From an uncultured Collinsella sp. (GTDB taxonomy: Bacteria; Actinomycetota; Coriobacteriia; Coriobacteriales; Coriobacteriaceae): a stretch of 64,000 nt of DNA. Of the stretch, positions 50,557 through 59,998 are shown in pieces (within the stretch, counting starts at the first letter, position 1; every line of letters begins with the position of its first letter). The DNA is taken from assembly GCA_934654775.1 (NCBI GenBank), contig CAKUGR010000007.1, forward strand, positions 77,606-141,605, written 5' to 3'. The position numbers and the translations under genes are program-made. The notes beneath the pieces were generated by a model. It saw only the letters and a list, made by a program, of their open reading frames with translations, made no database searches and was not told where the DNA came from.

Positions 50557-52869
50557 CTATAACGCATGCAGCACGCAGCGACGGAAGTGTTCAATTACAT
50601 TCTTTGGCGTCGGCATGTTCTGATGCAGACGCTCGGCAAAGCGACGAAGGGTACGCAGCTCGTTGGGTTTAAGCGCGTGCCCGCCAAAGACATAGGCCTG
50701 GTAGAGCCGAATGACTCGACGATACTCCCAAGGATCGACCGAGGGGAATATCTCGGCAAAGGAATCAAGACATTCGAGTGGCTTGGTCTCGTCAAAAGCC
50801 GCAACTCCGCTCTGCTCCATCACGAGCACCAAGTAGCTATAGAGCGCCGGGATGCAAATGTCCTGATCGTCATTCGAAAGATCCCGCGCGCGTCGATGGC
50901 GCACCACAAGCATGCGAACAAACAGGGCAAGCGACATCAAAGCGACAAAGGCAAGCGCGGCGGCACCCGCCTTTACCGCGACAGACGCCTTGCGCTCGTT
51001 AGCCGTAACCTTGTCGCGCTTTTTCTCGGCCTTGCCGGCGACCGTGCCCACATCGAGCGTCGAATCATCGGTGCCGTTGCTCCATGCTTCGCCCACGTCA
51101 ACAATCTTGTCCGCATCGAGTGACTGGCTGTAGTACCCAGGCGTGACCTCGACAGGAGTCCAGCCCTGACCATCCAGATACACCTCGGTCCAGGCATGGG
51201 CATCGGCAGCCGTCAAGTAAAGCGTGCTGCCGGAATGATATGCGCGGGCGATCCGTTCGTCCGAAGCCCGATACCCCTCGACATAGCGCGCCGGAATCCC
51301 CTGCGACCTAAACGCAAGCGTTGCCACCGTGGCAAAATAGGCCGAATTGCCCTCGTGGGCCGTACCCAAAAACCACTTGGTGAACGTCCCGGCTTCGGCA
51401 TATGTCGGCGGATTATCCGTATCACTTGCAAGCGCAGAAAGCATGGTACGCACACGGCTAACGACCGCCGCCTCCGATACATTCGCGTTCGCATCCCAGC
51501 TATCGCTCGCGAACAGGTACTCCTCGACTGCGCCGCGCTCATCATCGTCGATATCCAGATAGTGCTCGCGAACAAATGAGGCGTACACCCGCTCGCTCTT
51601 TGCGTACGCGCTCTCCGACGATGCCAGCCATGTCGAATCGGTAATAGCGCTCGCCGCAGGCACATTGTCCACGATTACCGCATATGTCTTCGAAGGCATC
51701 AAGCCGGAGCACGTAATCGTAGAGCCGGTAAGCATTGCATCGACACCACTTAGCGAACGCAGCGTATAAGGCGCATAGGCGTATCGGCGGTTGGCGCCCG
51801 AAGCGTTGACCGAGATCTTTGCCGTCTCGACGGCATCTTTGCCCTCGCGCTCTGCCGTGGTATCAAATGCCGCACGCTGCTCGGCGACCGTCAGGCCATT
51901 CTTCCGCATCCATTCGCGCACACCAGACCATTCGCCCTCATAGGACACCCAATCCCCGCGATGCCAAGAGGTGCCATCGAACGTACTGCCCACAAAACCC
52001 TTCATGAGCAGGTCATCGCCAAGTGCCCTGTCTGTTGTCAACGACAGCGTGGTTGCCGTGCCCTCGTTCATATCCGACGCTTGGGAAAGGTCGCCCTCGG
52101 GCAACGTATCGCTACCAAACCGGAACTTGTCGATAGCGCTGACCGCCGTTGAGGACATGGCGGACAACGCAGGCATCGGCTGCACAAAAGCAGACGTCAG
52201 CGAAAAAAGAACACCGCAGGCGGCGCAAAGGCCACCGAGTCCGACAACAACCTGGGACAGCCGAACGGTAGAACCCTGCAGCTCACACGTGCGGCACTGG
52301 ACCAACCAGCCTGCAACGCCCAATGCCATCGCCACTGCGGAATCACCAAGCTGCAGCACCATGGATTCAACACCGCAGACAACGACGATTAAAAGCGTGG
52401 GCCACGAAACACTCAGGCTTACAAAAAGCCAACTGCACGAACCGGCAAACAGGCCGCCCAGCAGGGAAAACGTCATCGATTCGCAAAGCAAGCCAGCACC
52501 GGCGACAAGCGGAAGGTACAAACCGAATATCGAATTGAGGTGAGCGATGATAACGTTGATGAACGCATAGAAGCCCGCGCGCGCCGGCGGGAGCATCAAC
52601 ATGCAGACGAGCGTCGCGGACGCAACGATTATCGCCACGGTACGGGACGGCTGCCTCGAAGCAAGCAAAACGCCCATGGCGCTCATCACAACAGACGTAA
52701 TGACACTTGCCGTCAGCAACATTCCCAAACAGGCAGCACTAAAACAATTGCCAATCGCGCAGGAAAAGGCCGCGGCGAGCAAAGCCGTCGGAACGATCGA
52801 CAGGAAGACGTCGACGATGCGATGGTTGGAGCCGATGCCATCTGCCGAGGCGAGAGTCCTAAAGTTCAT
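50557..52869 (-). CDS. TgpA-like membrane protein with transglutaminase-fold domain
   Basis: 770 residues. About six membrane segments (residues 20-230) precede an extracellular part with a transglutaminase-like core (about 480-590), another membrane helix near 635 and a cytoplasmic tail. In the core, the position usually held by the catalytic Cys is Ser509 (EGNSAYFATVATLAFRSQG). His558 (DAHAWTEV) remains, and VEVTP replaces the usual Asp-containing motif. Activity is therefore doubtful. GGAGG lies within the end of the DUF58 gene, so translation is coupled. It belongs to the conserved MoxR-DUF58-transglutaminase set. Confidence 0.85.
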   Translation of the reverse strand: MNFRTLASADGIGSNHRIVDVFLSIVPTALLAAAFSCAIGNCFSAACLGMLLTASVITSVVMSAMGVLLASRQPSRTVAIIVASATLVCMLMLPPARAGFYAFINVIIAHLNSIFGLYLPLVAGAGLLCESMTFSLLGGLFAGSCSWLFVSLSVSWPTLLIVVVCGVESMVLQLGDSAVAMALGVAGWLVQCRTCELQGSTVRLSQVVVGLGGLCAACGVLFSLTSAFVQPMPALSAMSSTAVSAIDKFRFGSDTLPEGDLSQASDMNEGTATTLSLTTDRALGDDLLMKGFVGSTFDGTSWHRGDWVSYEGEWSGVREWMRKNGLTVAEQRAAFDTTAEREGKDAVETAKISVNASGANRRYAYAPYTLRSLSGVDAMLTGSTITCSGLMPSKTYAVIVDNVPAASAITDSTWLASSESAYAKSERVYASFVREHYLDIDDDERGAVEEYLFASDSWDANANVSEAAVVSRVRTMLSALASDTDNPPTYAEAGTFTKWFLGTAHEGNSAYFATVATLAFRSQGIPARYVEGYRASDERIARAYHSGSTLYLTAADAHAWTEVYLDGQGWTPVEVTPGYYSQSLDADKIVDVGEAWSNGTDDSTLDVGTVAGKAEKKRDKVTANERKASVAVKAGAAALAFVALMSLALFVRMLVVRHRRARDLSNDDQDICIPALYSYLVLVMEQSGVAAFDETKPLECLDSFAEIFPSVDPWEYRRVIRLYQAYVFGGHALKPNELRTLRRFAERLHQNMPTPKNVIEHFRRCVLHAL

Positions 52870-52870
52870 G

Positions 52871-54043
52871 TTAGACCTCCAGGCTCTTTATGCGAGCAGG
52901 ATCCATCGAGGCAGGGCAGTGGGTGATGAGGTAGCTGGGGCCACGCTCGACGCTATACGACTCAACGGAATCCGACACATGGAGCACTGACAGGTCAGCC
53001 ATTTTGCCCATATCAATAAAAGCGGCATCATCAGCGCCGGCTGTCACCAGCACGGTTTTGCTAATACCCCTGCTTGCCACAATCTTCGAATACCGCTCAT
53101 ACGACGTGGGATAATCCAGCGCAAGCGGAGTCGAAGCAAGGGCATCGAGCATCTCGTTGAATCCACGGCGGTTGTCGACCGGATATGCAGTCAAAGCGCT
53201 GCCTCCTGTCGCCACTACCACATGGTGGTAGCCAAGACGCATGAGCGACAGGCTCACCGATGCGGTAAGGCCCAGCGCGGCGGACAGCACCTGGGGCCGC
53301 TCAGATTCCTCAAAATCGCGCGCGAATATCCCAAACAGAATCGCAATGGCATGATCTTGCGGACGAGAGGCCTCTCGCACCAGCACATCGTCAAAACGCG
53401 TCGACAGCTTCCAATGAATCGATTTGACCGAATCGCCTTCGCGATACGAACGCAGATCAAAGACCTCGGAGGGATCCTGGCCGCTGCGATGGGGGTCATA
53501 GCTGACGCCCTCAAGACTGGCCGATGTACTCTGGCGAGGATCGACCTGGATATCAACCACCTGGGGATACACGGTAAAGGTCTCGCGGTACGAAACGCCG
53601 TCGAGCGCAAGCGAGGTAAAGCCCATCTCGTCGACAAGGCGTGCGGTATCGAGCGCAATGACGCGCGCGCCGCAAATCGACGAATCAAGCTCAAGGTTAA
53701 ACTCAGCCGGCCTGCTGGCGGCGGGCGCCAAGCTGACCGGATAGGTCGTAAGTGCTCCCGTCAGCAGGTTGCGCACCGAGAACACCAGCTCCACGCGGCC
53801 ACGAAACAGCGTGGGGCGGTCAAGCGTCATACGAAGCACCAGCGGCGAGTCCACAACGCATGAACGGGGAAGCTCAAAGCCAATCTTGAGCGAGGCCACG
53901 CTCGCGCGGCATGCGACCACCGTAATGACGGGCATGGCTATCAATGCCAATGCCGCAGCGAGTGCGGCCGCATTGGCGGTAAGCACAAACACGACGAGCA
54001 GGAGCACGACGGATGCTACATAAGTGATCTTGTTGATAATCAT
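52871..54043 (-). CDS. DUF58-domain membrane protein
   Basis: 390 residues. Two hydrophobic segments near the N-terminus (about 8-45) are followed by a beta-rich region and the DUF58 signature around residue 190-230 (FDLRSYREGDSVKSIHWKLSTR, in outline). The C-terminal part has a von Willebrand A-like fold. Proteins of this family are nearly always encoded beside MoxR ATPases, as here (34-bp gap), and beside transglutaminase-like membrane proteins (2-bp gap). They are thought to be chaperone or maturation partners. The ribosome site is weak. Confidence 0.9.
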   Translation of the reverse strand: MIINKITYVASVVLLLVVFVLTANAAALAAALALIAMPVITVVACRASVASLKIGFELPRSCVVDSPLVLRMTLDRPTLFRGRVELVFSVRNLLTGALTTYPVSLAPAASRPAEFNLELDSSICGARVIALDTARLVDEMGFTSLALDGVSYRETFTVYPQVVDIQVDPRQSTSASLEGVSYDPHRSGQDPSEVFDLRSYREGDSVKSIHWKLSTRFDDVLVREASRPQDHAIAILFGIFARDFEESERPQVLSAALGLTASVSLSLMRLGYHHVVVATGGSALTAYPVDNRRGFNEMLDALASTPLALDYPTSYERYSKIVASRGISKTVLVTAGADDAAFIDMGKMADLSVLHVSDSVESYSVERGPSYLITHCPASMDPARIKSLEV

Positions 54044-54077
54044 GGGCGTTATAGCAGGCGCGGGCAGCTACGCGTCG

Positions 54078-55031
54078 CTAGGAGCGACCGCGAACCTGAC
54101 CCATGGACGGAGCGGGAACGGCAGCCAGAATACGGTCGAGAACGTCCTCGGCGGTAATCGACTCGATTCGGGCCTGGGGGCGCAAAACAAGGCGATGGGC
54201 GCAGACGGACGTAAAGACCTCGCGCACGTCCTCGGGCACCACGTAGTCGCGCTCGCGAATGAGCGCGCAGGCACGCGCCATACGGGTAAGGGCGATAACG
54301 CCGCGGGGGCTCACGCCCAGCTCCACCAGCGCGTCCTCACGAGTCGCCTCGCAAAGGCGAACGATATAATCCAGCACGGTATCGACGACCTGCACGTTGC
54401 CCAGGTAGTTTTGGATATCGAGCAAGTCATCGCGGCCGACCACGGGCTTAATGTCATCGAGCGGGTTGGCGTAGCGACGAGCCTTGAGGATATCGATCTG
54501 GTCCTGGCGCGACGGATAGCCCACGGACAGGCGGACCATAAAGCGGTCGAGCTGGCTATCGGGCAGGGGTTGGGTACCCGCCGAACCCACCGGGTTCTCG
54601 GTCGCCACGCACACAAAGGGACGCGGCACCGGATGCGTCTGGCCATCGATGGTCACAGCGCGCTCTTCCATAACCTCGAGCAGGGCCGACTGCGTCTTTG
54701 CGCTGGTACGGTTGATCTCGTCGCCCAGGAGCATATTGCAGTTAACGGCGCCCCACACAAAGCGGAACGTGCCGGCATCGCGATCGTACATCGTAAAGCC
54801 CGTAATGTCCGAGGGCAGTGTGTCGGGCGTAAACTGCACGCGCTTAAAGTCCAGGCCCAGCGCACGGGACAGTGCCAGCGCCAGCGTGGTCTTGCCGGTG
54901 CCGGGCACATCCTCGAGCAGGATATGGCCGCCAGCGTAGATGGCCATCAAAGCCTTCTCGATCACCTCGCGCTTGCCCAACAGGGCACGGCTCACTTCGT
55001 TGATGATGCTGTTGGACTGTTCGACGATCAC
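54078..55031 (-). CDS. MoxR-family AAA+ ATPase
   Basis: 317 residues. Walker A is EDVPGTGKTTLA (about 40-51), Walker B is LLGDEINR, and sensor 1 lies in VATENPVG. A MoxR-type lid domain follows (GVSPRGVIALTRMARACAL). MoxR proteins act as chaperone-like ATPases for the maturation of surface or metal-containing complexes. The start is GTG 55031 with GAGGAA upstream, 2 bp after the histidine kinase stop codon. It heads the MoxR-DUF58-TgpA-LRR gene run. Confidence 0.93.
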   Translation of the reverse strand: MIVEQSNSIINEVSRALLGKREVIEKALMAIYAGGHILLEDVPGTGKTTLALALSRALGLDFKRVQFTPDTLPSDITGFTMYDRDAGTFRFVWGAVNCNMLLGDEINRTSAKTQSALLEVMEERAVTIDGQTHPVPRPFVCVATENPVGSAGTQPLPDSQLDRFMVRLSVGYPSRQDQIDILKARRYANPLDDIKPVVGRDDLLDIQNYLGNVQVVDTVLDYIVRLCEATREDALVELGVSPRGVIALTRMARACALIRERDYVVPEDVREVFTSVCAHRLVLRPQARIESITAEDVLDRILAAVPAPSMGQVRGRS

Positions 55032-55033
55032 GG

Positions 55034-56674
55034 TTACTCATTTCCTCGATAAGCTGCCTCGGCCGTCGCGGCCGCCAGCTGTGCCTTCAAAACATTCAGG
55101 TCGATAGGCTTACCCACGTGTCCGTTCATGCCCGCCTTGCGCGAGCGCTCTACGTCCTCGGTGTAGTCGTTGGCCGAAAGCGCGATGATGGGAATGGCGG
55201 CGGCGTCCTCGCGCTCGAGGGCTCGGATTTGCTCTGCCGCTCCCCAACCGTTGAGCACGGGCATCTGGATATCCATGAGGATCGCGTCGTACGTGCCCAC
55301 GGGCATGCTTCGGAACCGGTCGACGACCGCCTGGCCGTTCTCGGCGCGGTCGACCGCGGCGCCCCGCCTGGCCAGCAACTCAACCACAATCATGGCATTG
55401 ATCTCGTTATCCTCCGCCAGCAGGAATCGTTTGCCGTCAAACTGATAGGTAAACGTCGAGCCGATGGAATCGGGCGCCGTCTCGAACGTCTGCTCTTTGA
55501 GCTTAAGGTCCTCGACCTGCTCTGGCGTCGCCAAGCGCAGTGGAATGTAGGCCGAAAACGTCGACCCGCGCCCGAGCTCGGTGTCCACGACGATCTCGCC
55601 GCCCATAAGGTCGACGAGCGCGCTCGTAATGGCCATGCCCAGGCCCGTTCCGCCGTAGCGACGCGCAATGGTGCGGTCCTCCTGCTCAAACGGCTTAAAA
55701 ATCTTGCTGATATAGCGCGGGTCCATGCCCTTGCCCGTATCGCGCACGCGCAGCATAAAGCTCACGCCGTTTTCCGAGCGATACATCTCGCGAATGCTGA
55801 CGGCAACGCTACCGCCGCTCTCGGTAAACTTGAGCGCGTTGGAGATAAAGTTGATCACGACCTGCGACAGGCGCATGCGGTCGCCCACCACAAAGACGTT
55901 TTCGCAGTCCTCGAGTGCAACCGAATACTTGAGTCCCTTGTCGGCCGCCTGCGAGGTAAACATGCGCTCGAGCTCGGCGACAAACAGGCGCATGTCGAAC
56001 GGCGCCTCATCGATTCGGACACGGCCGCTGTTCAGGCGGCTCATGTCGAGCATGTCGTTGATAAGGGACAGCAGATAGGCCGAGAGCTGCGAAGCACGGG
56101 ACAGGTCATCCATCAGACGTGGCTCGTCCGCATGATGCTCGCGGGCAAGCGAAATCATGCCCTCGATGCCATTGAGCGGGGTGCGAATCTCGTGGCTCAT
56201 CTGATTCATAAAGTCCGTGCGAGCGTTGGCGGTCTCAACCGCGCGGTCGCGCTCGGACTCCGCCTTAGCGATGCGCGCGGTTTCGGCGGTCATGTCGACC
56301 GCCGTGATGAGATATTGCGTTGCGTTTTGAACGAGCGCAAGCGAGAAGCGAATATTGCGCGGCTTTTCCTGCCCAGGCCCGTTGTAGGAACAAATCAGAT
56401 CCAAGGGGGCCGCGTGGTCCCAATCCCTTATCTGTCGCTGCATGCGAACGCGATCGTCATCGGGAATGTACCGGTAGAGTGTCTCGATATCGTCACGATA
56501 CCGCTCCGGCGATACGCCGAACACACGCTCAAAATTTGGCGTGATATAAAGGGGAAGCAAGTCGCTGGCACGCAAAACAAACCCAACATTGAGCCCCTGC
56601 TCTGCAAGCGCCGTCTCAAAAAGCTGGCGCGCCCGGTCCGCGTCGCGCCTCTCGTGTGAACCAAACAGCCCCAA
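55034..56674 (-). CDS. Hybrid sensor histidine kinase with C-terminal receiver domain
   Basis: 546 residues and no membrane helix. A PAS-like N-terminal domain (about 10-130) leads to HisKA with the phospho-acceptor His in FMNQMSHEIRTPLNGIEG (about 161). The HATPase follows, with N box NFISNALKF, G1 DTGKGMD and G2 GGTGLGM. A receiver domain (about 415-540) has the phospho-Asp in ILMDIQMPVLNGWG. It has no HPt domain or nearby response regulator, so its output is unknown. The probable start is TTG 56674 with AAGGGGG four bases upstream. It is close enough to moxR to share a transcript. Confidence 0.9.
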   Translation of the reverse strand: MGLFGSHERRDADRARQLFETALAEQGLNVGFVLRASDLLPLYITPNFERVFGVSPERYRDDIETLYRYIPDDDRVRMQRQIRDWDHAAPLDLICSYNGPGQEKPRNIRFSLALVQNATQYLITAVDMTAETARIAKAESERDRAVETANARTDFMNQMSHEIRTPLNGIEGMISLAREHHADEPRLMDDLSRASQLSAYLLSLINDMLDMSRLNSGRVRIDEAPFDMRLFVAELERMFTSQAADKGLKYSVALEDCENVFVVGDRMRLSQVVINFISNALKFTESGGSVAVSIREMYRSENGVSFMLRVRDTGKGMDPRYISKIFKPFEQEDRTIARRYGGTGLGMAITSALVDLMGGEIVVDTELGRGSTFSAYIPLRLATPEQVEDLKLKEQTFETAPDSIGSTFTYQFDGKRFLLAEDNEINAMIVVELLARRGAAVDRAENGQAVVDRFRSMPVGTYDAILMDIQMPVLNGWGAAEQIRALEREDAAAIPIIALSANDYTEDVERSRKAGMNGHVGKPIDLNVLKAQLAAATAEAAYRGNE

Positions 56675-56776
56675 TTTACCCCCTTGTTCTGTTTAGGGGG
56701 TAATTTTACCAGCTCAAAGGGGCTTTACGAAGATAAAGGCCAGCTAAAGTTAACTTTTATTGATACCCCTTGATGT

Positions 56777-56812
56777 AAAAACGCGCCCGACGGCTTTTGT
56801 CATCGGGCGCGT
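56777..56812 (-). terminator. Terminator after the SDR gene
   Basis: On the minus strand ACGCGCCCGA and TCGGGCGCGT (10 bp, 56781-56790 with 56803-56812) form a stem followed by TTTTTAC. It lies 3 bases after the SDR stop codon. Confidence 0.85.
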
Positions 56813-56815
56813 CTG

Positions 56816-57496
56816 TTACTCGGGCCAAATAAACTGGGTGCGGCCGGCCTCGCCGCCATCGATGAGCAGACTCTGCCCGGTCATAAACCGGTTGGTCACA
56901 CCCACAAAGTAGATCCACTCGGCGATTTCTTGCGCCGTGGCCCAGCGCTTGAGCGGGGTGAGCTCCATAATCTGGGCCCACAGACGCTCGTCTTCCATCA
57001 CGCAACGGTTGAGCGGTGTGATGACACCGCCCGGGTCCACGCTGTTGGCGATGGCCTGCGGCGCCAGGCGGTTCGCAAGGTTCTTGGTATAGGCGATAAT
57101 GCCGCCCTTGCTGGCAGCATAGGCGGAAAACTCCGATCCCGTATGTCCGCTCGCCGACCCCACATTGACCACGGATTTGATAGCCGGTGTCGGCTTGGCG
57201 GCAAGCCCCTCCCCCACAAAGGCGTAGCGTTCGGTCACGTTGATGGTGCCACACAGGTTGGCGGCGATGTCGTCGGCCGAATCTTGCGTGCCGGCGACGT
57301 TCACGATCAACTGGGGCTCAAGGTCGTCCGGAAACGTATCCGGCTCGCGGACGTCCACAATCAGGTGACGGTAGCGCTCGTGCTCGACCGCGGCCGGCAG
57401 TAGATCGAAGCCCACGACCTCGTGGCCCTCGTCCAAAAAGCGCTGCACACATGCGGCTCCAATGCCGCCCGAAGCACCCGTGATCAACACCTGCAT
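56816..57496 (-). CDS. Short-chain dehydrogenase/reductase
   Basis: 226 residues. The cofactor motif is TGASGGIGAA (residues 6-15). The active site is the Ser of NVGSASGH and YAASK (Tyr and Lys). A late GQSLLIDGGEAGR is the usual SDR C-terminal motif. The acidic FDLLP after the second strand suggests NAD(H) rather than NADP(H). AAGGAG precedes the ATG; the gene lies 9 bp after the queuosine-precursor transporter, so the two may be co-transcribed. The substrate is unknown. Confidence 0.88.
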   Translation of the reverse strand: MQVLITGASGGIGAACVQRFLDEGHEVVGFDLLPAAVEHERYRHLIVDVREPDTFPDDLEPQLIVNVAGTQDSADDIAANLCGTINVTERYAFVGEGLAAKPTPAIKSVVNVGSASGHTGSEFSAYAASKGGIIAYTKNLANRLAPQAIANSVDPGGVITPLNRCVMEDERLWAQIMELTPLKRWATAQEIAEWIYFVGVTNRFMTGQSLLIDGGEAGRTQFIWPE

Positions 57497-57505
57497 GCTG
57501 GCTCC

Positions 57506-58228
57506 TTAGGCGGTTGCGTGGCGCTCGAGGTACTCGGCGCCCACGTTCTCGCGCTCCCAGCCACGTACGACCTTGTAGCCCACGGGGCTCAGGAAGACCT
57601 CGCACAGCAGCTCGGCAACAGCGCCGGTCAGCGAGCACATAAGGACCTGCACCCAGGTCCAACCAAAGAACGTATGGCTCACCACAATGGCAAAGACCAG
57701 ATTGTCGATAAACTGGCCAATGCCCGTGGACACATAGGAACGGAAGGCAAAGCTCGCAAAGTTATTCTTTTTGAGCATGCGGCCGAGCGACTGGTTGAGC
57801 GTGGAGTTGACCACGGCAGAAACGAGCATTGCCAGCGAAGAGCCCAGCACCACGTACCAAGTGCCGCCGATGGTGGCGTTAAGGGCGGTGTTGACCTCGA
57901 TCATACCCGTGTCGTAGTAGGCGCCCCACATGCCAGGCGTGAGCGAGCATGCCCAAAAGCACAGGCTCACGGCCAGGTTGACCAGCAGCGCGAGGATAGA
58001 GATTTTGATGGATGCCTTGGCGCCAAAGCGCTTGCAGATCATGTCCTGGCACAAAAACGAGACCCAGCTCACCACAAAGCCGCAATCGAGCGCCAGATAC
58101 GGCAGGCTGATAAGCTCTTTGTTGGCCAGCAGGTTCATCATGATGACGCTCACGAAAAACAGCGAAACCGTTGCCGCGGGAATGCTCCGCAACAGGACCT
58201 TGTAGTCCTCCATGACCTTCTTGATCAT
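57506..58228 (-). CDS. VUT/YhhQ-family queuosine precursor transporter
   Basis: 240 residues, about six membrane helices. The block SLPYLALDCGFVVSWVSFLCQDMICKRFG (in outline, residues 40-68) is typical of the VUT/YhhQ family, which imports preQ0 or preQ1 for queuosine synthesis in tRNA. AAGGAG precedes the ATG. The leader has a promoter and a preQ1-I-like hairpin whose tail includes the ribosome site. This supports the family assignment and suggests translational control by preQ1. Confidence 0.88.
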   Translation of the reverse strand: MIKKVMEDYKVLLRSIPAATVSLFFVSVIMMNLLANKELISLPYLALDCGFVVSWVSFLCQDMICKRFGAKASIKISILALLVNLAVSLCFWACSLTPGMWGAYYDTGMIEVNTALNATIGGTWYVVLGSSLAMLVSAVVNSTLNQSLGRMLKKNNFASFAFRSYVSTGIGQFIDNLVFAIVVSHTFFGWTWVQVLMCSLTGAVAELLCEVFLSPVGYKVVRGWERENVGAEYLERHATA

Positions 58229-58234
58229 TATGTA

Positions 58235-58284
58235 CTCCTTTGGTTTTAGGTTTAACGAGCAGGATATCGGACCCGAACTGCTCG
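58235..58284 (-). promoter_or_regulatory. Candidate preQ1-I riboswitch
   Basis: On the minus strand a perfect 7-bp stem, CGAGCAG with CTGCTCG (58278-58284 and 58256-58262), encloses a 15-base loop starting TTC. An A-rich tail, TTAAACCTAAAACC, runs into the ribosome site. A loop GGT can pair with a tail ACC, as in the preQ1-I pseudoknot. The position directly before a queuosine-precursor transporter fits. The loop is longer than in classic members, so confidence is moderate. Confidence 0.5.
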
Positions 58285-58313
58285 GACGTCACGGTCTTGA
58301 GACGACGGTGGGT

Positions 58314-58342
58314 ATAATAGCCGCTCACGCGGCATCAGGCAA
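58314..58342 (-). promoter_or_regulatory. Promoter of the queuosine-precursor transporter
   Basis: TTGCCT and TATTAT on the minus strand (58337-58342 and 58314-58319) are separated by 17 bp, a standard sigma-A layout. Transcription would start about 20 bp before the riboswitch stem. Confidence 0.6.
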
Positions 58343-58384
58343 GCAAACGGCGCGGCAGCCCCGCAGGGCCACTGCGCCGATGCG

Positions 58385-59998
58385 CTAAAAGGCTACGTTG
58401 CCAAACTCCGACAGGATAAGGTCGGGGTTGTGGTCGGTAGCCCAGTCCACGTTCCACGGGCTCGTGAACAGCAGTAGCTTGCCGCCGCGCATGTCCTCGA
58501 CGCGCAGCGTGTCGCGCGTGAGTGAAAGGCCCGGGATATCGATGGTATCAGGGTCGTTCTGAATCCAGCGGATATCGGTATAGGGCAGCGACTGGCGACG
58601 GACCTCAACGCGATACTCGGCCTTCAGACGGCGCTCGAGCACCTCAAACTGCAGCACGCCGACCACGCCCACGATTACGCTCTCCATGCCAGCACCCAGC
58701 TCGCGGAAAATCTGGATGGCGCCCTCCTGGGCAAGCTCCTCCATGCCCTTCACGAACTGCTTGCGCTTGAGGGTATCGACCTGCGTGATGCGGGCGAACA
58801 TCTCGGGCGCAAACGTCGGGATCTGGGGATACTGCACGTGACGTTTGCCGGAGCACACGGTGTCGCCGATGCTAAAGATACCCGGGTCGAACAGGCCCAC
58901 GATATCGCCCGCGTACGCCTCATCCACGATGGCGCGGTCGTCGGCCATCATCGAGGTGCCCGTGGCCAGCTTGAGCTTGCGGTTGCCCTGCATATGGAAG
59001 GCATTCATACCGCGCTCGAACTTGCCCGAGCAGATGCGCACAAAGGCGATGCGGTCGCGGTGGTTCTTGTCCATGTTGGCCTGGATCTTAAAGACGAAGC
59101 CGCTAAAGTCGTCGCGGCAGGGGTCGACCGGCTCGCTGGTGAGCGTGTCGGTGTAGGCGCGCGGCGTCGGGGCCAGGCGCAAGAACTCCTTGAGGAAGGG
59201 CTCCACACCAAAGTTGGTGAGCGCCGAGCCAAAGAACGCCGGGCTCAGCTTGCCGCAGGCCACGGCATCCAAGTCGAGTTCGTCGCCGGCACCATCGAGC
59301 AGCTCGATGTCGTCCATCAGGTTCTTGTGGTTTTCCTCGCCGATGAGCTCGTCCATGGAAGGATCGCCCAGCTCGGCCTCGACCTCGGCAACCTTTTTGG
59401 TGGCGTTGGCGTGGCCGTCACCCTCAAAGGCGATGACGCGACGGGTCTGGCGGTCGAACACGCCGCGGAAGTTGCGGCCGCTGCCAATCGGCCAGTTCAT
59501 GGGATACGTATTGATGCCCAGGACGTTCTCGATCTCTTCCATGAGCTCAAACGGATCGCGAGCCTCGTGGTCGAGCTTGTTCACAAAGGTGAAGATGGGA
59601 ATGTGGCGCAGCGTACAGACCTTAAAGAGCTTCTTGGTCTGAGCCTCGACGCCCTTAGCGCCGTCGATAACCATGACCGCGGCGTCGGCGGCCATAAGGG
59701 TACGGTAGGTATCCTCCGAGAAGTCCTGGTGGCCGGGGGTATCGAGGATGTTGACGCAGGCGCCGTTGTAGGTGAACTGCAGCACCGAGGAGGTGACGGA
59801 AATGCCGCGCTCCTTCTCGATGTCCATCCAGTCCGAGACGGCGTGCTTGGCCGAGCTCTTGCCCTTGACCGAACCGGCGGTCTGGATGCTGCCGGTATAG
59901 AGCAGCAGTTTCTCGGTAAGTGTGGTCTTACCGGCGTCCGGGTGGCTGATGATCGCGAATGTGCGGCGCGACGAGATTTCATCCGACAGGCTTGCCAT
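58385..59998 (-). CDS. prfC: Peptide chain release factor 3
   Basis: 537 residues. This GTPase recycles RF1/RF2 after translation termination. The G domain is SHPDAGKTTLTEKLL, RGISVTSSV, DTPGHQDF, NKLDHEARD, with the RF3-specific KGKSSAKHAVSDWM region. RF3-type C-terminal domains follow (VGVLQFEVLERRLKAEY). AAAGGATC precedes the ATG at 59998. It is divergent from the GntR operon, across the 80-bp repeat array. Confidence 0.96.
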   Translation of the reverse strand: MASLSDEISSRRTFAIISHPDAGKTTLTEKLLLYTGSIQTAGSVKGKSSAKHAVSDWMDIEKERGISVTSSVLQFTYNGACVNILDTPGHQDFSEDTYRTLMAADAAVMVIDGAKGVEAQTKKLFKVCTLRHIPIFTFVNKLDHEARDPFELMEEIENVLGINTYPMNWPIGSGRNFRGVFDRQTRRVIAFEGDGHANATKKVAEVEAELGDPSMDELIGEENHKNLMDDIELLDGAGDELDLDAVACGKLSPAFFGSALTNFGVEPFLKEFLRLAPTPRAYTDTLTSEPVDPCRDDFSGFVFKIQANMDKNHRDRIAFVRICSGKFERGMNAFHMQGNRKLKLATGTSMMADDRAIVDEAYAGDIVGLFDPGIFSIGDTVCSGKRHVQYPQIPTFAPEMFARITQVDTLKRKQFVKGMEELAQEGAIQIFRELGAGMESVIVGVVGVLQFEVLERRLKAEYRVEVRRQSLPYTDIRWIQNDPDTIDIPGLSLTRDTLRVEDMRGGKLLLFTSPWNVDWATDHNPDLILSEFGNVAF

